64,000 nt of DNA, from positions 3,161,083 to 3,225,082 of the forward strand of contig NZ_AP018207.1 of the NCBI RefSeq assembly GCF_002367995.1, in the 5' to 3' direction. The notes below the pieces were generated by a model, which did no database searches, was not told the DNA's origin, and saw only the letters and a program-made list of their open reading frames with translations. The position numbers and the translations under genes were made by a program. Positions within the stretch are counted from its first letter, which is position 1. Each line of letters opens with the position of its first letter. Of this stretch, positions 36,825-46,664 are shown piece by piece. Source of the stretch: Calothrix brevissima NIES-22 (GTDB taxonomy: Bacteria > Cyanobacteriota > Cyanobacteriia > Cyanobacteriales > Nostocaceae).

Positions 36825-38193
36825 CGGAAGGCATCAAGCAACAACAAAGATTTTTGGAAAATTTAAGGTTTTCGATTAACCCAAGCAGAATTATTTAGGC
36901 ATGATATTTCTCCTAATTACAAACATGATGTTACTACAACCTCTATTTTTAAGTGATTTTCTAATTTTTAGAACTCAAAGCATAATGTTAATAAAATTTT
37001 CGCCATTTAGGCTTTCATTAATCTCTAGTAGACACTAGTTTTGTTACAAAAATTTTCAGTACCTGGTTATTAGAGCATCTTATCAGAAGATGTAACTTTT
37101 CAAAAATAGATAGTGTTTTTATGACAATTTGCTCGTCGGTGAATATAAACATCGAATTAGCATGATTTACCTCCAACAGCTAATATATTGAGGGATTTTC
37201 AGTCAATAATCTTAGTTGGTAGATACCATTATCCACAATCATGTGAACAACCATGAATAACGCTCAGAAGCTTACCTACCAAAACTTATAGCTTCTCCAA
37301 ACTATCAGTATTAGCACACACTTCTTGAGCAAAACCAATTTTTCAGACAAATAATGTATGCAAATTTAAACATAAACTGCATACATTATTTCTGAATCAA
37401 TACAATAGTCATTTGCCTGCGATCGCTTACCTAAGCTAGATAAGTAATATAAATCACAGGCTATTCATCGCTAGGGTCTTTAGTCTTTCAATAAAGAATT
37501 TTATTGTTACCGACAAGACCCTGTTGGGCGATTGAAATTAAGTTCACTCTTTTTGCTGCCTATTTCCTTAGATTACATTAATTTGCTACTTAATGGTCAA
37601 CAGATTGTAATTTTGCTGTAAAAGCATAAATTAAAATTTATAGACACAATTTGGGAATTCCAATTAGAAAAATTTGCGATCGCTGTGTAGCTATTGGCTT
37701 TGGTTATCCTTGGGGAGAAAAATCTCATAGTTGCTATTTTGGAGTTCCCGAAACACAAATGCTTCCCTCTTGACTGCAACAGTGTCATCATCAGATATAG
37801 ATAAAATACAGATGTTGCTACTTGCTGTCATAAAGATTGACACCAGTTGTTAAACTGTCATATTGCAATAACATCAATCTGCGTAATAGTGCTTTCAGTA
37901 ATAAGAATCTAGAGGTTTGATAGCTGCTGTTTATTAGCTAGCATTTAACTATTGTAATCAGTTACGTCTTTTTCTTCTATGACTTTAGGAAGATGAAATT
38001 CCGCTTCAAAGATTGCAGTTCATTTTGCTATGATTTTACGCCGCTCCCGATCAAAACAGATGCAGAGATGGCACTGCTATGACCTGAAAATTATCTGTAC
38101 CTCACAAACTTGCAATCTACTGTATCAATATTGTGAAATATATAAAATTATACAAAAACCCTACTCATGCTGGCAGGGTTTCGATTAGGTCAT
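36825..38193. other. Long non-coding region upstream of the surface operon
   Basis: About 1.37 kb, AT-rich, without a credible gene; a 64-codon minus-strand frame at 37,597-37,791 lacks coding character. Probably carries the promoter of the surface operon at its left end. A diverged GGCACTGCTATGACCTG repeat copy lies near 38,060-38,125. Confidence 0.55.
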
Positions 38194-38226
38194 AGATCCC
38201 CGACTTTTAAAAAAAGTCGGGGATCT
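38194..38226 (-). terminator. Terminator-like hairpin after metalloprotease 1
   Basis: AGATCCCCGACTTTT and AAAAGTCGGGGATCT form a 14-15-bp stem with an A/T loop, just downstream of the minus-strand gene ending at 38,240. A near-identical hairpin follows the paralogue. Confidence 0.8.
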
Positions 38227-38239
38227 AAACACCCGCAGT

Positions 38240-39625
38240 CTAATTAAACTTTTTTTGACGATGCATAGCCAAACCTAACAAACCTAATGCAAATAGTCCC
38301 GCAGTTGTAGTAGGTTCGGGTACAGAAGCCGATTCTGCTGGTAGATGCGACCAAAAAGTACCCTGTTGAAAAAATCCCTGTTGCGCTAGAAAATCAGCCA
38401 ATTCTGTAGTTTGATTGAAAGTTGTCGTTGTTGTCGTACCACCCCAACGAGATTGGTTAAACATATTATTCAAGCTAACAGTCTGGTCAATATTTCCCTT
38501 GTTTAGGGCGATATTATATGCCAAATTTTGCAGAGTCGAATCGCTAGTTGTTTTATTTCTGGTATCCCAGCCAATAGCATCAAGAAAAGTTATTTCTCGG
38601 CTGGTGACATTTCTTCTCATACCTGCACTCAAAGCAGGATTCATGATTGCATCTGTATAGGTGCTTTTAAAGTGACTAGCTTGCCAACCATCACCACCCT
38701 GATTATAACCCAATGCCAAATCAGTATCTGCGCCTGTTGACCAATAGCCCAAATTAGTCTTACCCCCATCAATAGTAAAGATGGATGAACCACCATAGAT
38801 TAATCTGCCATCTGTGTTAAAAAATCCATCTCTACTGAATAAATTCAAAGGGGTGGCATATTTTCCTAAATTACTACTAGTTTGATTGCTATTAGTATCA
38901 TTAACAGCATCAACACCACTCACAAAACCCAGAATATGACCCATTTCATGAATTAACACAGTAGTGAGGTCAAATTCATTAGCACTAACTGTAGAGGTAC
39001 GAAGGTTTTCCCACAAATAGTTAGTATTAGCAAGGTTATTTAACACAATAGTGCCATCTAAACTAGTTGCGTGTTTATTAATCAGTCCTAAAGCTTTAGC
39101 ATTAGCTGTTGTGAGTGTAATATCGCTTTTAATCACTGCATGATTAAAGTTGAGTGTAGAATTTGCTACTCCTAATGCCCAATGGGTGTTATTACTGTAT
39201 GTGCCATTAGCAACAAACTCTAAATAGTTATAATTACTGACTCCAGGCAAATTAGCGACAGCTGTAAAATCATTACTAGAACGGCGATCGTTAGTTAAAG
39301 CTGTTCTAAAACTACTATAACTAGCATTATTCAGAAAAGCTGGGATAGCGCCACCTAAAACTCCTTGCGGTAACTTACTACTACTGGCTACATCTAAGTG
39401 AATATTGATAGTAGCATCATCTCTGAGTATATCTTGCCAATATAATGCTGCGGTTTCTGCTGCCCATTTGTACTCAAAAGAAACTCCCGGATCGTAGGTA
39501 AAGTTAAAGCTAACAGCTTGAGCGGGAATGGTGCTACAGAGCAAAGTAGCCAATGTGAGAGTTACTTTTCCTAATGGTTGGCTAACTTGACTAACTAAGC
39601 GCAATAGCCACTTATTCTGCTTCAT
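38240..39625 (-). CDS. PEP-CTERM metalloprotease, paralogue 1
   Basis: 461 residues. Sec signal peptide (to about 37, ending AQA). Zinc-protease motif HEMGH at 226-230 with following ILGF. The metzincin third ligand position holds Ser where His would be expected, so it resembles the NF038122-type metalloproteases and not a standard matrixin. C-terminal PEP-CTERM sorting signal: VPEPTTTAG, a hydrophobic helix (FALGLLGLA) and basic RQKK. This predicts processing by an exosortase and export to the surface or extracellular polymer. Tandem duplicate of the next gene. Confidence 0.88.
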   Translation of the reverse strand: MKQNKWLLRLVSQVSQPLGKVTLTLATLLCSTIPAQAVSFNFTYDPGVSFEYKWAAETAALYWQDILRDDATINIHLDVASSSKLPQGVLGGAIPAFLNNASYSSFRTALTNDRRSSNDFTAVANLPGVSNYNYLEFVANGTYSNNTHWALGVANSTLNFNHAVIKSDITLTTANAKALGLINKHATSLDGTIVLNNLANTNYLWENLRTSTVSANEFDLTTVLIHEMGHILGFVSGVDAVNDTNSNQTSSNLGKYATPLNLFSRDGFFNTDGRLIYGGSSIFTIDGGKTNLGYWSTGADTDLALGYNQGGDGWQASHFKSTYTDAIMNPALSAGMRRNVTSREITFLDAIGWDTRNKTTSDSTLQNLAYNIALNKGNIDQTVSLNNMFNQSRWGGTTTTTTFNQTTELADFLAQQGFFQQGTFWSHLPAESASVPEPTTTAGLFALGLLGLAMHRQKKFN

Positions 39626-39908
39626 ACTCTTACCAGGAATATATCGAATTTTCTGTTATCAATTTATTTTCCTGAATATACGATTTCAATAGGTGTTCAA
39701 GTCATGAATCTTCTGTGTATATAACCTAAAATATTATCGGTTGTCTGATATGTAGACTTACGTATTAATACTTGATTGTGGCATAAATACAGATTTGAAA
39801 AGCGCGAATTCAAAATTCAAAATTCGCACATTAAAGATATGTAATCTCGCAAAACCCGCTCCTACTAGTCGTTAACTGTTAACTGCCAACCTTTAAGTGA
39901 TAAGTCAT

Positions 39909-39941
39909 AGATCCCCGACTTTTTTAAAAAGTCGGGGATCT
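39909..39941 (-). terminator. Terminator-like hairpin after metalloprotease 2
   Basis: AGATCCCCGACTTTTTT and complementary AAAAAGTCGGGGATCT. Duplicate of the hairpin at 38,194 and part of the same gene duplication unit. Confidence 0.8.
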
Positions 39942-39954
39942 GAACACCCGCAGT

Positions 39955-41283
39955 TTAATTAAACTTTTTTTGCCGATGCATAGCCAAACCTAACAAACCT
40001 AATGTAAATAGCCCTGCCATTGTCGTAGGTTCAGGTACAGAAGTCGATTCTACTGGCATATGCGACCAAAAAGTACCTTTCTGGAACAATCCTTCTTGTG
40101 CCAGAAAATCAGTTAACTTCATATTTTGGTTGAAAGTAGTCGTAGTAGTAGTACCACCCCAACGGCTTTGCTTAAACATCTGATCCAGAGAGAGAGTATT
40201 CGCTGTATTACCAATTGCACTGGCATTAGTAGTACCTTGAGATACAAGATAACTAGTAGACCAATCTGGGGTAGAATCTATATCCCAACCGATGACATCT
40301 AGAACTGTAATATCTCGCGAAACTGCATCTCTTCTAAGCCCTGGTGCTAGGGCGGGATTCATCAAAGCATTAATATTAGACTTCCAATGACTAGCCTGCC
40401 AACCATCTCCTTGACCCCAAGGAGTTACTATACTGGTATCTTGTCCAGTAGATAAAAAACCAAGATTGGTTTTACCATTGTCAATGGTAAAAAAGTTGTC
40501 AGTGCCATAATCTATAGTTGCCATTGTAGGAGCATACTGAGCATTGATAGTATCTCTACTAAACAAACTGATAGGAGTAACGTACTTTTTCAGATAATTT
40601 TGGTCGCCCAGATTTGTGGATTTTACTGCATCTAAAGCAGTGACAAAACCTAAAATGTGCCCGATTTCATGTAGGAGAACACTAGTAAAATCAAACTCGC
40701 TAGTTTCTACAGTAGCTGTGCGTGTCCTTTCCCACTTATAAGAACTATTACTCAAATTGCTCATCACAATCACCCCATCTAAACTGGTGCTATGTGCGTC
40801 AATTAATTTTAATGCTTTAGCATTAGCCCGCGTCAGGTTAATCGTAGTAGAAGATGCATATTCTCCCTCGATATAACCTTCCCAATAAGATTGACCCTTG
40901 CTAGGTAGATTGCTGACAGCAGTGAAATCGTTTGTAGAAAGACGGTCATTTGTCAGAGCATTCTGAAAATTGAAGTGACTAATATTATTGACAAAAGCTG
41001 GTAATGCTCCTCCTAAGACACCTTTAGGTAAGGTACTCGCATCAGGCATCTCTAAATGGATATTAATAGTAGCATCATCTGTCAGCCGATCTTCCCAGTA
41101 AAGTGCAGCTGCTTCCGCCGCAGATTTATATTCTTGAGTTACTCCTAAACCATAGGTAAATTTGAGATTTGCGGCATGAGCAGGAATAGTGCTACAGAGT
41201 AAAGTAGCCAATGTGAGCGTTACTTTTCCTAGTGGCTGGTTAACTTGATTAATTAAGTCAGATACCAATTTTTTTTGCTTCAT
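39955..41283 (-). CDS. PEP-CTERM metalloprotease, paralogue 2
   Basis: 442 residues, clearly homologous to the downstream paralogue over its whole length. Signal peptide ends AHA. Zinc motif HEIGH at 205-209, then ILGF, again with a non-His residue (Thr) at the third metzincin position. The insert around residues 130-160 is shorter than in paralogue 1. The PEP-CTERM tail VPEPTTMAG...LALHRQKK-type is nearly the same in both. The matching 5' leaders (ATG preceded by TTACCAGGAAT on the other strand) and 3' hairpins indicate duplication of a complete unit. Confidence 0.88.
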   Translation of the reverse strand: MKQKKLVSDLINQVNQPLGKVTLTLATLLCSTIPAHAANLKFTYGLGVTQEYKSAAEAAALYWEDRLTDDATINIHLEMPDASTLPKGVLGGALPAFVNNISHFNFQNALTNDRLSTNDFTAVSNLPSKGQSYWEGYIEGEYASSTTINLTRANAKALKLIDAHSTSLDGVIVMSNLSNSSYKWERTRTATVETSEFDFTSVLLHEIGHILGFVTALDAVKSTNLGDQNYLKKYVTPISLFSRDTINAQYAPTMATIDYGTDNFFTIDNGKTNLGFLSTGQDTSIVTPWGQGDGWQASHWKSNINALMNPALAPGLRRDAVSRDITVLDVIGWDIDSTPDWSTSYLVSQGTTNASAIGNTANTLSLDQMFKQSRWGGTTTTTTFNQNMKLTDFLAQEGLFQKGTFWSHMPVESTSVPEPTTMAGLFTLGLLGLAMHRQKKFN

Positions 41284-41881
41284 ACTATTACCAGGAATGG
41301 ATTGAATTTCGTTAGATTAATTTATTTTCCTGAATATGCTGTTTGAATAGGTAATGAGGCAATGAATTTTCTGTGTATATAACCTAAAATATTCCCGTTT
41401 ATTTGATGCTTATATTTAAGTATTAATACTTTAGATTACCATAGATTTAAACTTATAAAGTAACATAATAAAATTGATGAAACTTTATTTTGCATTAATT
41501 CAATGTGGCATTGTTGAGAGACATTTTGGATTTTTTTGCAAGCATCATCTTCATTTGACTGCTTTTATAAGTCTTAGCATCAGCATCATTTATGGTATGA
41601 ATAAGAAACACTTTTTGTGATTATATATTTCCGTATTTTTGCTCATATTTACGGAAATTGATTTCTGTACTTCATCCTAGATAAAATTAATATTTAGTTA
41701 TTTAATTTTGGCAAAAACTCAGTCAACATCTATCTTGGTGATTTTCTCCTCCCTGTTTTTAATCTAAATAAGTATATTTCAGTCATCAAATCGGAATCGA
41801 ATAGCACGTTACAGGGAAAATCAAGTATCATGCAAGCAACTTACCCTAGTAGTAGAGTGACTTGTGCAAAGGGGGATAAAG
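41284..41881. other. Intergenic region between metalloprotease 2 and the 92-residue gene
   Basis: 598 bp, AT-rich, divergent gap that should hold both promoters. No gene, repeat or hairpin of note seen. Confidence 0.5.
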
Positions 41882-42160
41882 ATGAGAGTTTGGCTAGCTT
41901 GCTTTTTTGTGTTGTTTGCTTTAGCAGAACTGTTTGACTGGGTAAAGGAATTTAGCCTACCATTACCTATTTATATTTTGGGTGGCGCTTTTTTAGCTGT
42001 GGCTTCTAACTACGACAAGATTGTCGGATCTTACCTCAGCGATGAGACGATCGCGCGATCGCCTGAACCAACACCCTTAGAAACATCACCTCAAACCCTA
42101 AACTCCATGTCTTTAACAATGTCCAATCCTGTGGAAGATGAACAAGCTTCACAACTGTGA
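41882..42160 (+). CDS. Small membrane protein, 92 residues
   Basis: ATG at 41882 chosen (AGGGGGATAAAG upstream); a GTG six codons earlier is in frame. Two hydrophobic segments (about 2-17 and 29-45; VWLACFFVLFALAELF, PIYILGGAFLAVASNY), then a polar Ser/Pro/Thr tail. Similar small proteins are common in cyanobacteria and uncharacterised. Confidence 0.65.
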   Translation: MRVWLACFFVLFALAELFDWVKEFSLPLPIYILGGAFLAVASNYDKIVGSYLSDETIARSPEPTPLETSPQTLNSMSLTMSNPVEDEQASQL

Positions 42161-42231
42161 TTACCTTTGAGGTGCAGTCAGCGCTAACCTACCCAGAATA
42201 TGAGTTTATTTTCCAGATTAATTAATATAGG

Positions 42232-43053
42232 ATGCTATCTATGGTGACCAACACTCAAGAATTAGATGCTCTACATTGGGTGAAAACCCGTTCATCTCTT
42301 GATTCTAACCAATCTACATACCTGGTTTGGGCAGGTAAAATTTACGCCTTTATTCCCGGAGAAAGACGTAAACTTTTATTTAAAATACTGGGCATGAGTG
42401 TCAGTAGATGCATTGCTACTGAAGCGGGGAAATGGGATTTTACTTCTAGGGAACTAACCTACTACCTTGACCCAGAAACCGGTGAAAAATTGCATAAATG
42501 GGAAAATCCCTGGACTGGGGAGACAGTACCAGTGATGCATGTCGCTAATAATCCCGTACAAGGGGAATTTAAAGGAAAGTTTCCGGCGCAAGTAGAAGGA
42601 GAAAATACAACCTTTGTATTTGATATCTTTCCCACTTACCCCAACCCCTTAGCCGCAGATCCGAAATTTGCCGAATACAGTCCCCAGGAAACTTATCAAG
42701 CCGCAGAATTATTTAAACTGACTGTACCCACCGCCGAATTATTAAACCCAGAAATTTTAGAAGTTACCCATCTTAAACTCAGTTGGGATCGGATTGGTCA
42801 GTGGCTACCTTGGATGAAAATGGGCGATCGCGTCGGTCAGCTGATTTATAGTGCAATTGGGAGTAAAGTCCATAATTTCACTGACTTACCCCAATTATTG
42901 CAAGATGAAATTAATACTCGCGTGCCTTTATACAGAGATGCCCCTAAATCATATTTAGAGGGGGAAGATATGACTTCTTGGCTAAATTTCCAAGCACATT
43001 TTGACGCTTACCTAGCTGGAGAAATTTTCCCTATACCAACCGCAGAATTATAG
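42232..43053 (+). CDS. DUF1838 family protein
   Basis: 273 residues. Start region LDALHWVKTRSSLDSNQSTY followed by YLVWAGKIYAFIPGE; further SRELTYYLDPETGEKL and NPWTGETVPVMHVANNPVQG, and WLNFQAHFDAYLAGE at the end. These are typical of DUF1838 proteins, seen in cyanobacteria and proteobacteria without known activity. Soluble, no signal. The ATG at 42241 is an alternative start. A terminator was present behind it and has been interrupted (see 43,085-43,302). Confidence 0.75.
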   Translation: MLSMVTNTQELDALHWVKTRSSLDSNQSTYLVWAGKIYAFIPGERRKLLFKILGMSVSRCIATEAGKWDFTSRELTYYLDPETGEKLHKWENPWTGETVPVMHVANNPVQGEFKGKFPAQVEGENTTFVFDIFPTYPNPLAADPKFAEYSPQETYQAAELFKLTVPTAELLNPEILEVTHLKLSWDRIGQWLPWMKMGDRVGQLIYSAIGSKVHNFTDLPQLLQDEINTRVPLYRDAPKSYLEGEDMTSWLNFQAHFDAYLAGEIFPIPTAEL

Positions 43054-43084
43054 ACAGCGAATTACCCAGCCTAGGGAGTAAATC

Positions 43085-43302
43085 ATAGAAAATTGTAGGT
43101 TGGGTTGAGGCTCTGCGAAACCCAACAGAGCTAACCAAATGTTGGGTTACCCTGCGGGAAGCCGCTCCGCGTCTACGTTCCTCAAACGCCACTTGCTACC
43201 CTGCGGGAACGCCTCCGGCGAACAAGCCGGGAAACCCGTCCAACGCAGTGGCTCCCCAACCTACGCGGGTTAAGGTTTTTGAGCTTAACCGAGCAGTATT
43301 GC
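43085..43302. mobile_element. Inserted repeat element flanked by a 35-bp direct repeat
   Basis: The 35-bp stretch at 43,050-43,084 (ATAGACAGCGAATTACCCAG...) recurs at 43,303-43,337 with two differences and brackets this 218-bp insert. The insert is a longer, left-truncated relative of the element at 53,248-53,384: it shares TTGTAGGTTGGGTTGAGGCT and ends CTTAACCGAGCAGTATTG. It carries an extra block of about 105 bp rich in CCCTGCGGGAA palindromes. Confidence 0.75.
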
Positions 43303-43316
43303 ATAGACAGCGAATT

Positions 43317-43353
43317 ACCCAGCCTAGCGAGTGAATCCGCAGGCTGGGTTTTT
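43317..43353 (+). terminator. Terminator behind the DUF1838 gene, displaced by an insertion
   Basis: ACCCAGCCT and AGGCTGGGT form a 9-bp stem with a run of T after it. The left arm is duplicated at 43,064 before the inserted element, so the terminator was originally close to the stop codon at 43,053. Confidence 0.75.
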
Positions 43354-43427
43354 GTTAAGTTAATCGCGATTGCTAGTTATGAGAGAAGATGCGATCGCAT
43401 TTACCCGCACAATCCCGATATCACTTG

Positions 43428-46400
43428 TTAAACAACCACAATATTGCTATTACTCAACGCCGCAGCACCAGAGAGAACCGCTATTTGAGTAGCTGCAAAA
43501 GAACTGCCATTACCATCAGCATCAAAGAACAAATAACCATTGGTACTGTTGTAAATAAATCGTTGAGAACTATTTGTAGCTGCTGATATTCCTGCGCCAG
43601 AGATAAATAGCGCTGACGATAACGTACCTACAGCTAAACCACCACCAAAACCAACGGCAGAAATCTGAATTACGTCACCATTCACAGTCGAAAAGTCCTT
43701 AATCGTATCAATACCTTCACTAATTGCATTGAAACGGAAACTATCAACACCAGTACCACCAGTCAGGGTATCATTGCCAGTACCGCCAATCAGGATATCG
43801 TTACCGCTACCGCCAGTGAGGCTATCATTACCAGCATTACCAGTGAGAGTATTATTGCCAGTATTACCAGTGATAATATTGTTAAGGCTGTTGCCAGTAC
43901 CATTAATAGCGGCTGAACCTGTTAAAGTCAGCTTCTCTAAATTCGCACCCAAAGTATAAGAAATTGAGGCGTTAACTGTGTCAATCTCAGTAGACAGAGT
44001 AGATGTTTCTTGAATTACATCCCCCACACTATCTACAACATAGATATCGTTACCAGTGCCGCCTATCAAGGTATCGTTACCAGTACCACCGTTGAGGCTG
44101 TCATTGCCAGTACCGCCAATTAGGCTATCATTGCCACTACCACCGTCAATGGTATCGTTACCAGCGCCACCATTAACAGTGTCGTTACCAGCACCGCCTT
44201 TAACATTGTTGTTCTCTACAGTTGTGGAAGTATAGCTGATATTGTCATTGCCGCTACCAGCAGTGATATTGCGCAAGAACTCAAATCCCTGATAAGTGTT
44301 ACTTCCAGTCACAATAGTGGCTAGGGTGCTGCCGTTAATTGTCAGCACTCGCCCTGTAGTATCTGCTGATAAGTCAGCATCGATCAAGGTGTCGATACCA
44401 ACTCCACCATCAACTGTATCTGCTCCAGCTCCTTGTGTGATAATGTCATTACCAGCACCACCATTGATACTGTCATTACCAGCACCACCATTGAGGGTAT
44501 CATTACCAATACCGCCACTGATGCTGTCAGCAAAGTTTGTACCTGTGATATTTAGACGTTCAATCTGCTCAAAGTTGACTTGGTCATAGCCACCTGCATC
44601 ATTTTTGTAGGCATAGAAGTAGCCTGTACCACCAACAGAGACATAACTGGTAATTCCGGACTTGTAAGTACCACCTGCATAGGTGTTGCTCGAATAGTTC
44701 ACTACCAAAACGTCATCGCCATCGCCACCGTTGACCTTATCTCGACCGCGTCCAGCATTAATGATGTCATTGCCGGCACCACCGTTGATGTTATTATCCC
44801 GCTCTTGGCTGAAGCTAATGGTGTCATTACCAGCACCAGTGGTGATATCCAAGAAGTATTCAATACCACTGACGCTAGTACCATCGCCCAGGGTGACTGT
44901 GGCTTGGGCAGAACCGTTATCGTTAAAACTTAAACCTGTGGTAGCCGCAGAGAAGTTGGCATCTGTAAGGACATCAATTCCCGCACCGCCATTGATGACA
45001 TTAGCACCAGTACCGCCAGTAATGGTATCATTGCCATCTCCGCCATTAATGCTGTCATTACCTGCGCCGCCACTGAGGTTATCATTGCCGCCACCACCAT
45101 TGAGGGTATCGTTACCAATACCGCCACTGATGCTGTCGGCAAAGTTTGTACCTGTAACGTTAAAGCGTTCAATTTGTTCAAAGTTGACTTGGTCATAGCC
45201 ACCCGCATCATTTTTGTAGGCATAAAAGTAGCCTGTACCGCCAACAGAGACATAACTGGTAATTCCGGACTTGTAAGTACCACCTGCATAGGTGTTGCTC
45301 GAATAGTCAACTACCAAAACGTCATCGCCATCGCCACCGTTGACCTTATCTCGACCGCGTCCAGCATTAATGATGTCATTGCCGGCACCACCGTTGATGT
45401 TATTATCCCGCTCTTGGCTGAAGCTAATGGTGTCATTACCAGCACCAGTGGTGATATCCAAGAAGTATTCAATACCACTGACGCTAGTACCATCGCCCAG
45501 GGTGACTGTTGCTTGGGCAGAACCGTTATCGTTAAAACTTAAACCTGTGGTAGCAGCAGAGAAGTTAGCATCGGTTAAGACATCAATTCCCGCACCGCCA
45601 TTGACAATATTAGCACCAGTACCACCAGTAATAGTGTCATTGCCATCTCCACCATTAATGCTGTCATTACCTGCGCCACCACTGAGGTTATCATTGCCGC
45701 CACCACCATTGAGGGTATCGTTACCAATACCGCCACTGATGCTGTCGGCAAAGTTTGTACCTGTGATATTCAGGCGTTCAATCTGCTCGAAGTTGACTTG
45801 GTCATAGCCACCCGCATCATTTTTGTAGGCATAAAAGTAGCCTGTACCGCCAACAGAGACATAACTGGTAATTCCGGACTTGTAAGTACCACCTGCATAG
45901 GTGTTGCTCGAATAGTCAACTACTAAAACGTCATCGCCATCGCCACCGTTGACCTTATCTCGACCGCGTCCAGCATTAATGATGTCATTGCCGGCACCAC
46001 CGTTGATGTTATTATCCCGCTCTTGGCTGAAGCTAATGGTGTCATTACCAGCACCAGTGGTGATATCCAAGAAGTATTCAATACCACTGACGCTAGTACC
46101 ATCGCTGAGGGTGACTGTTGCTTGGGCAGAACCGTTATCGTTAAAACTTAAACCTGTGGTAGCCGCAGAAAAATTGGCATCTGTAAGGACATCAATTCCC
46201 GCACCGCCATTGATGACATTAGCACCAGTACCGCCAGTGATGGTGTCATTGCCATCTCCACCATTAATAGTGTCATTACCACCACCACCATTGATACTGT
46301 CATTACCAGCACCACCATTGAGGGTATCGTTACCACTACCGCCACTGATGCTGTCACCAAAGTTTGTACCTGTGATATTCAGGCGTTCAATCTGTTCAAA

Positions 46401-46664
46401 GTTGACTTGGTCATAGCCACCCGCATCATTTTCGTAAGCATAGAGGTAGCCAGAACCACCAACAGATGTATAGCTGGTAATTCCGGACTTGTAAGTACCA
46501 CCTGCATAGGTGTTACTCGAATAATCAACTACCAAAACGTCATCGCCAGCGCCACCTTTGACAACATCTTTGCCGCGTCCTGGGTAAAAAATATCGTTGC
46601 CACTATTATCTGCCCCACTTGGTGGCAGATTATTATCGGAATCGTTGCCGTAAAATGTTGCCAT
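43428..46664 (-). CDS. RTX-like calcium-binding repeat protein with four near-identical internal units
   Basis: 1078 residues. GGxGxD nonapeptides (GGAGNDSINGG, GGDGNDTITGG) that bind Ca2+ in a parallel beta roll fill most of the chain. Units of about 203 residues (609 bp) recur: LVVDYSSNTYAGGTY appears in three units, with D changed to N in a fourth. They are nearly identical even at the DNA level. The C-terminal region (SFRFNAISEGIDTIKDFS, DVIQISAVGFGGG) is the usual end of cyanobacterial hemolysin-type proteins and probably carries the type I secretion signal. No T1SS gene is adjacent. No N-terminal signal, consistent with type I export. Likely extracellular; specific role unknown. Confidence 0.87.
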   Translation of the reverse strand: MATFYGNDSDNNLPPSGADNSGNDIFYPGRGKDVVKGGAGDDVLVVDYSSNTYAGGTYKSGITSYTSVGGSGYLYAYENDAGGYDQVNFEQIERLNITGTNFGDSISGGSGNDTLNGGAGNDSINGGGGNDTINGGDGNDTITGGTGANVINGGAGIDVLTDANFSAATTGLSFNDNGSAQATVTLSDGTSVSGIEYFLDITTGAGNDTISFSQERDNNINGGAGNDIINAGRGRDKVNGGDGDDVLVVDYSSNTYAGGTYKSGITSYVSVGGTGYFYAYKNDAGGYDQVNFEQIERLNITGTNFADSISGGIGNDTLNGGGGNDNLSGGAGNDSINGGDGNDTITGGTGANIVNGGAGIDVLTDANFSAATTGLSFNDNGSAQATVTLGDGTSVSGIEYFLDITTGAGNDTISFSQERDNNINGGAGNDIINAGRGRDKVNGGDGDDVLVVDYSSNTYAGGTYKSGITSYVSVGGTGYFYAYKNDAGGYDQVNFEQIERFNVTGTNFADSISGGIGNDTLNGGGGNDNLSGGAGNDSINGGDGNDTITGGTGANVINGGAGIDVLTDANFSAATTGLSFNDNGSAQATVTLGDGTSVSGIEYFLDITTGAGNDTISFSQERDNNINGGAGNDIINAGRGRDKVNGGDGDDVLVVNYSSNTYAGGTYKSGITSYVSVGGTGYFYAYKNDAGGYDQVNFEQIERLNITGTNFADSISGGIGNDTLNGGAGNDSINGGAGNDIITQGAGADTVDGGVGIDTLIDADLSADTTGRVLTINGSTLATIVTGSNTYQGFEFLRNITAGSGNDNISYTSTTVENNNVKGGAGNDTVNGGAGNDTIDGGSGNDSLIGGTGNDSLNGGTGNDTLIGGTGNDIYVVDSVGDVIQETSTLSTEIDTVNASISYTLGANLEKLTLTGSAAINGTGNSLNNIITGNTGNNTLTGNAGNDSLTGGSGNDILIGGTGNDTLTGGTGVDSFRFNAISEGIDTIKDFSTVNGDVIQISAVGFGGGLAVGTLSSALFISGAGISAATNSSQRFIYNSTNGYLFFDADGNGSSFAATQIAVLSGAAALSNSNIVVV

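Noticed and set aside
37597-37791. 64-codon minus-strand frame in the long non-coding region
   Set aside because: Low-complexity, AT-rich, no ribosome-binding site and no recognisable protein character.
44731-46416. Three long plus-strand frames opposite the RTX gene
   Set aside because: They are antisense shadows of the repeated GGxGxD units and recur with the same 609-bp period.
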